Assembly: GCA_023253615.1 (NCBI GenBank)
Contig: JALRFZ010000088.1
Span: 1-9,809 of the forward strand
Direction: 5' to 3'
Length of the DNA stretch: 9,809 nt
From: Verrucomicrobiales bacterium
GTDB taxonomy: Bacteria > Verrucomicrobiota > Verrucomicrobiia > Verrucomicrobiales > DEV007
The notes below the pieces were generated by a model. The model did not search any database and was not told the DNA's origin. It saw only the letters and a program-made list of their open reading frames with translations. Below, one piece after another: positions 6,249 to 9,809 of this stretch. Within the stretch, counting starts at the first letter, position 1, and each line of letters opens with the position of its first letter. Made by a program: the position numbers and the translations under genes.

Positions 6249-7544
6249 ATGCCACTAGCCTCACCAACGGAAACGAGCGGTTCGCTCTGGAAGCGGACCT
6301 TCGGTCTTGATGAAGTCTGGGTCGGAGGCTCGCTTTCGTCGCGATTCCTTCTCTTTCTCAGATGGTTCGCGCTCGCCGGGCAGGCTGCGACTCTTTGCTC
6401 CGCCTATTGGATGGGCCTCGACTTTCCGATTCACCGGTGCTGGATCGCCTTGGCCGTCACCGCAGGCTCGAATGTCTTTCTCGCCTGGTGCATCGGACGC
6501 CGTGGCGGGCAGTTGCGCGACGACTTTTTCCATTTCGTACTCTGGGATCTGCTCCTCATCACCCTCCTCCTGCATTGGACGGGAGGACTCGCCAACCCCT
6601 TCGCGGTGTTCTATCTGGTGCACCTCGTCCTCGCGGCACTCACCTTGAAGACTTCAGCGGTTTTCGGCCTGGGATTGATCGCCACCGGTGCGTGCGGCTG
6701 GCTCTGGCTCCATGCCGTCCCGTTGCGGATGCGGGACGGATCGACTCCGCCGGAGTCCCTCACCATCGCCGGAACCCTCATCGCCCTCGTCACCGCGGGA
6801 GTTTTCATCCTCACCACCCTGCTCGCCATGCGAGAGCGGTCTCGCCGTCTGCTGCGCGAGCGGGAACGTCTCCGGGAAGACCTCGCCGACCGCGATCGCT
6901 TTCTCGCCGTGTCCGCTCTTGTGACCGGCTTCGCCCACGAGTTGGGCACGCCCCTCGGCACGATCCGCCTCGCCGCCGAAGAGCTTCAAAGCCCCGACGA
7001 AATGCAGATCGCGGAGCGCATCCGGAGCGAAGCCCTGCGATGCACGAAAGTGCTCGAACGGCTCCGCGAGCTTGGCCCCGAGGTCGATCAACTGGCCGGG
7101 AGTGAGTGCGAGGCACGCGAGCTGATCGAAGAAGCCCTCGGCAAGCTCGGCGAAGAGGAGCGCTCCCGCATCGAGTTGTATCTCGAGGGGGGCATGAGGG
7201 TGAAGGGCGCGGGTTTGCCCGAGGCGCTCCTCGTCCTCATCCGCAATGCCTTCCGCGCCACACCGGATGGCATGACCATCGTTTTGAAACTCGCCCGCGA
7301 ATCCGGCCATGCGGTCTTCACGGTGCGCGACCGCGGATGCGGGTTCAGCGCCGAAATGTTGAAGCACGGGGGAGAGCCGTTTCGCAGCACGAGCCGCCCC
7401 GGCGAAGGCCTTGGTCTCGGACTCTTCTTCGTGAAACGTCTCACTGCCGCCGCAGGGGGCGGTTTCTCGATGCGGAACAACCCGGGCGGCGGTGCCAGCG
7501 TGATCCTGAGTCTGCCTCTCGCCAATCCTGACAAAACTCCATGA
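6249..7544 (+). CDS. regB: RegB/PrrB/ActS-type redox sensor histidine kinase
   Basis: This inner-membrane kinase would sense respiratory redox state and phosphorylate the regulator encoded next. From the ATG at 6249 it has 431 residues and about six membrane segments in the first 190. Residues 112-118 read GGLANPF, the quinone-binding heptapeptide GGxxNPF of RegB, just before a membrane helix. The H-box [12 protein letters not shown] carries the phosphorylated His230, and HELGTPL is typical of RegB. Cys265 in [11 protein letters not shown] corresponds to the redox-box cysteine of RegB. The ATP-binding region has LIRNAFRAT (N box), VRDRGCGFS (G1) and [14 protein letters not shown] (G2). The frame also allows GTG starts at 6210 and 6231, but 6210 falls inside the operator palindrome, so 6249 is preferred. 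The stop overlaps the next start (ATGA). No senC lies between the pair, unlike many proteobacterial loci. Confidence 0.92.
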   Translation: MPLASPTETSGSLWKRTFGLDEVWVGGSLSSRFLLFLRWFALAGQAATLCSAYWMGLDFPIHRCWIALAVTAGSNVFLAWCIGRRGGQLRDDFFHFVLWDLLLITLLLHWTGGLANPFAVFYLVHLVLAALTLKTSAVFGLGLIATGACGWLWLHAVPLRMRDGSTPPESLTIAGTLIALVTAGVFILTTLLAMRERSRRLLRERERLREDLADRDRFLAVSALVTGFAHELGTPLGTIRLAAEELQSPDEMQIAERIRSEALRCTKVLERLRELGPEVDQLAGSECEARELIEEALGKLGEEERSRIELYLEGGMRVKGAGLPEALLVLIRNAFRATPDGMTIVLKLARESGHAVFTVRDRGCGFSAEMLKHGGEPFRSTSRPGEGLGLGLFFVKRLTAAAGGGFSMRNNPGGGASVILSLPLANPDKTP

Positions 7545-8071
7545 TGAAGGTTCTCCTGATCGAGGACGACGAAGCGTTTCGCTCGACCCTCGCCTTTGCC
7601 TTGAAACGCCGCGGCCTGGCGGTGATCGAATCCCCGGACGCCGTGGGCGCCCTCGCCCTCGCCCCCGCCGGGGAAGCAATCGAAGGCATCGTCCTCGACA
7701 TGCGGCTCGGCGGTGAATCCGGAGCCGACTCCATCAAAGCGCTCCGCGAGCATTGGCCGTCCGCGCGCCTCGTGATCCTCACCGGCTACGGCAGCATCCC
7801 CGAAGCGCTCCACACGATGCGGCTCGGAGCGGACGATTATCTGCTGAAATCGGCGGGAGCCGACCAAATCCTCGAGGCCCTTCGCGGCAACTCACAGGGA
7901 ACGACACGCTCCGCTCCGGCCCCGGTCCCAAGCCTCGCCCGGCTCGAATGGGAGCACATCCAGCGCGTTCTCCACGAATGCGGAGGCAACGTTTCGCGCA
8001 CCGCCGAAGTCCTCGGCATCGATCGGCGCACCCTGCAGCGGAAGCTCGCGAAACTTCCGCCGGAATCGTGA
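7541..8071 (+). CDS. regA: RegA/PrrA/ActR-type response regulator
   Basis: The 176-residue product has the compact size of RegA. The receiver domain (about 3-115) has the acidic pocket E8-D9-D10, phospho-acceptor Asp53 in IVLDMRL, Thr81 in ILTGYGS and Lys103 in YLLKSA. After a proline-rich linker, a Fis-type helix-turn-helix spans about 132-172: [38 protein letters not shown]. The segment WEHIQRVL...[24 protein letters not shown] is a hallmark of the RegA/ActR/PrrA group. Its start overlaps the regB stop by ATGA, which implies translational coupling; an alternative ATG follows at 7544. The predicted targets are the palindromes at 6190-6212 and 8081-8097. In Proteobacteria this protein controls respiration, photosynthesis and nitrogen or hydrogen metabolism genes in response to oxygen. 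Confidence 0.94.
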   Translation: MMKVLLIEDDEAFRSTLAFALKRRGLAVIESPDAVGALALAPAGEAIEGIVLDMRLGGESGADSIKALREHWPSARLVILTGYGSIPEALHTMRLGADDYLLKSAGADQILEALRGNSQGTTRSAPAPVPSLARLEWEHIQRVLHECGGNVSRTAEVLGIDRRTLQRKLAKLPPES

Positions 8072-8080
8072 TCGTACCGG

Positions 8081-8097
8081 TGCGGCATTTCACCGCA
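8081..8097 (+). promoter_or_regulatory. Probable RegA/RegR-type operator (copy 2), upstream of the CydA-like gene
   Basis: TGCGGCATTTCACCGCA differs from the minus-strand core of copy 1 (TGCGGCATTTTGCCGCA) only at positions 11 and 12. The outer arms TGCGG and CCGCA are perfect inverted repeats. It lies in the 60-base gap between regA and the CydA-like gene, 34 bases before that start, against 36 bases for copy 1 before its cytochrome gene, with the same orientation relative to the gene. It matches the remembered RegR consensus with one mismatch (A for G at consensus position 11). A separate, regulated promoter for the oxidase genes is implied. Confidence 0.7.
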
Positions 8098-8131
8098 TGT
8101 TCACGGGGAGGACCGGAGCGCACCTTCGCGC

Positions 8132-9574
8132 ATGGACTTCCCTCCCTTCTTCATGGACCACCTTGCCGGAGGCCGGCTGATCATCGGCCTGATCGCTTCC
8201 GTCCACGTGCTTATCAACCATCCGCTGGCCGTAGGTGCCTATCCGCTCCTCGTGTGGATGGAATGGTGGGCTCACAAGAACAATCGTCCGGACGTCGACC
8301 GGCTCGCCTACAAGATCACTTTCATCGTCTTCATCGTGACGACCACGGTCGGTGCCATGACCGGCGTCGGGATCTGGCTCTCGACCTCGCTCTACGCGCC
8401 CTTTGCGATCGGATCCCTCCTGCGCGTCTTTTTCTGGGGCTGGTTCGCCGAATGGTTCGTCTTCATCGCCGAAGTCTGCCTCATCATGTGGTGGTTCCTG
8501 AGCTGGAAATCGATGTCGGTCGACGCCGCCTCCAAAGTCCGTCACATCCGCATCGGCATTGCGCTCGCGATCATGTCGTGGATCACCATGGCTCTCATCG
8601 TAGCCGTGCTCGGCTTCATGATGAAACCGGGCGAGTGGAGCCAGACCCGAGCCTTCATCGACGCGATGACCAATCCGCTCTACGCGCCGCAGCTCGGCTT
8701 CCGCACCTTCTTCGCTCTGATGACCGGTGCCGTCTTCATCTGGTTTGCCGCGTTTTTCTTCACGAAAAGACAAAGCACCGACCTGGGTGACCGCGGCCCC
8801 GCGATCCGCCGCTGGCTCGTTTACCGGATGTCCCACGTCGTTTTTGTCAGCCTGCTCCTCACCTACCTCTTCGGCATCTGGTATTGGAACGCGATTCCCG
8901 AAACGATGAAGGCGAACAGCTCCGTCGCGCTCCTCACCCAGCAGTTCATGGGTTGGCACGAGCAGTTCAAGACGCTCCTCGGCTGGACGCTGGCCTGTTT
9001 TCTTTTCATCGCCATCGTCGGGATCAACGACTTCTTCACCCTGCCCCGCTGGGCGCTGCTCATCCCGACCTTCATGGGGATCTGGATGCTCGGCCACTTC
9101 GAGCGGGCCCGGGAGTTCATGCGAAAGCCCTGGGTCATCGGCGAATACATGTATTCGAACGGCGTCCACAAGGACGAGCTCGCCTTCCTCCAGAGTGAAG
9201 GGCTCCTCAAGCACGCCACCTACGCGACCCACCGCGAGGTCACGGATGCGAACCTCGTCGAGAGCGGCCGCGATGTTTTCATGATGGCCTGCTCGCGGTG
9301 CCACAGCACCACCGGGTTCAATGGCGTCGTCGAGAAACTCGAGATCATGTATGGCGCCGACAAACCCTGGGACCCCGCCGCGATGCAGGCCTTCGTCGCC
9401 GGCATGCACCAGACCCGCACCTACATGCCGCCCTTCCCCGGTACCCCCCGCGAAGCCGAGGCTCTCGTCGCCTACCTCCTCGAACTCCGCGAGACCCGCG
9501 AATCACTCCCCGGAGCCCAGAGTGCCGGCGTCGTCGTAGCTCCCGCTCCCGGAGTGAACCTCAGCAAACAATGA
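8132..9574 (+). CDS. CydA-like (cytochrome bd superfamily) membrane subunit fused to a cytochrome c domain
   Basis: The 480-residue protein has about eight membrane helices followed by a cytochrome c domain. Several features align by eye with E. coli CydA: His25 (SVHVLI) with the haem ligand His19, FAEWFVFIAE (Glu107, Glu114) with the acidic pair of the third helix, TGVGIWLST with the TG motif of helix 2, and RKPWVIGEYM with RQPWAIGEVL. The position of CydA His186 (haem b558 ligand) appears to be Arg191 in FRTFFALMTGAVF. The loop holding the quinol site in CydA is only about 30 residues here. The C-terminal part has CSRCH (Cys387, Cys390, His391) and Met432 in TYMPPFPG. Electrons may thus come from a cytochrome c rather than quinol. 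The purine-rich GGGGAGGA lies 19 bases before the ATG, rather far; ATG 8153 is an alternative start. A RegA-type operator precedes it. Confidence 0.85.
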   Translation: MDFPPFFMDHLAGGRLIIGLIASVHVLINHPLAVGAYPLLVWMEWWAHKNNRPDVDRLAYKITFIVFIVTTTVGAMTGVGIWLSTSLYAPFAIGSLLRVFFWGWFAEWFVFIAEVCLIMWWFLSWKSMSVDAASKVRHIRIGIALAIMSWITMALIVAVLGFMMKPGEWSQTRAFIDAMTNPLYAPQLGFRTFFALMTGAVFIWFAAFFFTKRQSTDLGDRGPAIRRWLVYRMSHVVFVSLLLTYLFGIWYWNAIPETMKANSSVALLTQQFMGWHEQFKTLLGWTLACFLFIAIVGINDFFTLPRWALLIPTFMGIWMLGHFERAREFMRKPWVIGEYMYSNGVHKDELAFLQSEGLLKHATYATHREVTDANLVESGRDVFMMACSRCHSTTGFNGVVEKLEIMYGADKPWDPAAMQAFVAGMHQTRTYMPPFPGTPREAEALVAYLLELRETRESLPGAQSAGVVVAPAPGVNLSKQ

Positions 9575-9809
9575 TCTGCCAAGTCATGATCCCCATCCTC
9601 GCCAACACTCCCGTCCCGCGCGACCTCCCGCTGCCGCTCCCCTTGCCCGAGGGTGTGCTCGCGTTTCTCCTGGTGATCTTCTTCCTCGTTCACATCCTTT
9701 TCGTGAACCTCATGGTCGGAGGATCGGTCTTCGTCCTTGTCTTCGAGCTGCTGGGGCTGCGGAAAAAAGGCTACGACGATCTCGCCCACGAGATCGCCAA
9801 GACTGTCAC
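9571..9809 (+). CDS. Second CydA-like membrane subunit, N-terminal part, truncated by window edge
   Basis: The frame opens with an ATG at 9571 that overlaps the stop of the upstream gene (ATGA) and runs off the right edge after 79 codons; an alternative ATG lies at 9586. The visible product has a proline-rich start (VPRDLPLPLPLPEG), then a hydrophobic helix LAFLLVIFFLVHILFVNLMVGGSVFVLVFELLG containing His41 in a setting like the first helix of CydA and of the upstream gene (SVHVLINHPLAVG). A basic RKKGYDDLAHEIAKTV stretch follows. This suggests a paralogous partner subunit, as in two-subunit members of the bd oxygen reductase superfamily. Translational coupling supports a joint complex. The family call rests on one helix and is therefore moderate. 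Confidence 0.65.
   Translation, partial: MICQVMIPILANTPVPRDLPLPLPLPEGVLAFLLVIFFLVHILFVNLMVGGSVFVLVFELLGLRKKGYDDLAHEIAKTV

Noticed and set aside
8090..9409. A 439-codon open frame on the minus strand, opposite the CydA-like gene
   Set aside because: The product is dominated by D, E, G, H and R, the reverse-strand image of a hydrophobic membrane protein, and the sense frame has haem-binding motifs.

Overview
The window looks like a piece of chromosome from a high-GC member of the Verrucomicrobiota, perhaps near Luteolibacter or Haloferula. This rests on family recognition: a secreted repeat protein with a C-terminal domain I associate with this phylum, a ThuA-like lipoprotein and respiratory c-type cytochromes. 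No rRNA, tRNA, transposase, phage gene or CRISPR array is visible. Genes are tightly packed and no gene-free stretch exceeds 300 bases.

Left part (1-2162, minus strand): a secreted von Willebrand factor A (VWA) protein is followed by the N-terminal end of a membrane-anchored sensor-like protein that runs off the left edge. The gap between them (540-657) holds a perfect 30-bp palindrome and a second stem-loop. The gap between the VWA gene and the rightward genes (1999-2162) holds four TGTCA-type elements at exact 11-bp steps, closely resembling a doubled Pho box that points right.

Middle part (2163-5692, plus strand): a secreted protein with three repeats of about 126 residues, a ThuA-fold lipoprotein, and glutamate racemase (murI), which starts 10 bases after the lipoprotein stop. 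Only the last two are close enough to suggest co-transcription.

Right part (5713-9809) is a redox and respiration locus. A small secreted cytochrome c (minus) is divergent from a RegB/PrrB-type sensor kinase (plus), which is translationally coupled to a RegA/ActR-type response regulator. Next come a CydA-like membrane protein fused to a C-terminal cytochrome c domain and, by ATGA overlap, the start of a second similar membrane subunit. A 17-bp operator (TGCGGCATTTnnCCGCA) occurs twice, 36 bases before the small cytochrome gene and 34 bases before the CydA-like gene, in the same orientation relative to each. It fits the published RegR/RegA-type consensus as I remember it. The proposed logic is that RegB senses quinone or redox state, RegA binds both operators, and the two cytochrome units (plus possibly regBA) form its local regulon. 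This redox circuit outside the Proteobacteria, tied to an unusual cytochrome bd-like oxidase, is the most interesting system in the window.
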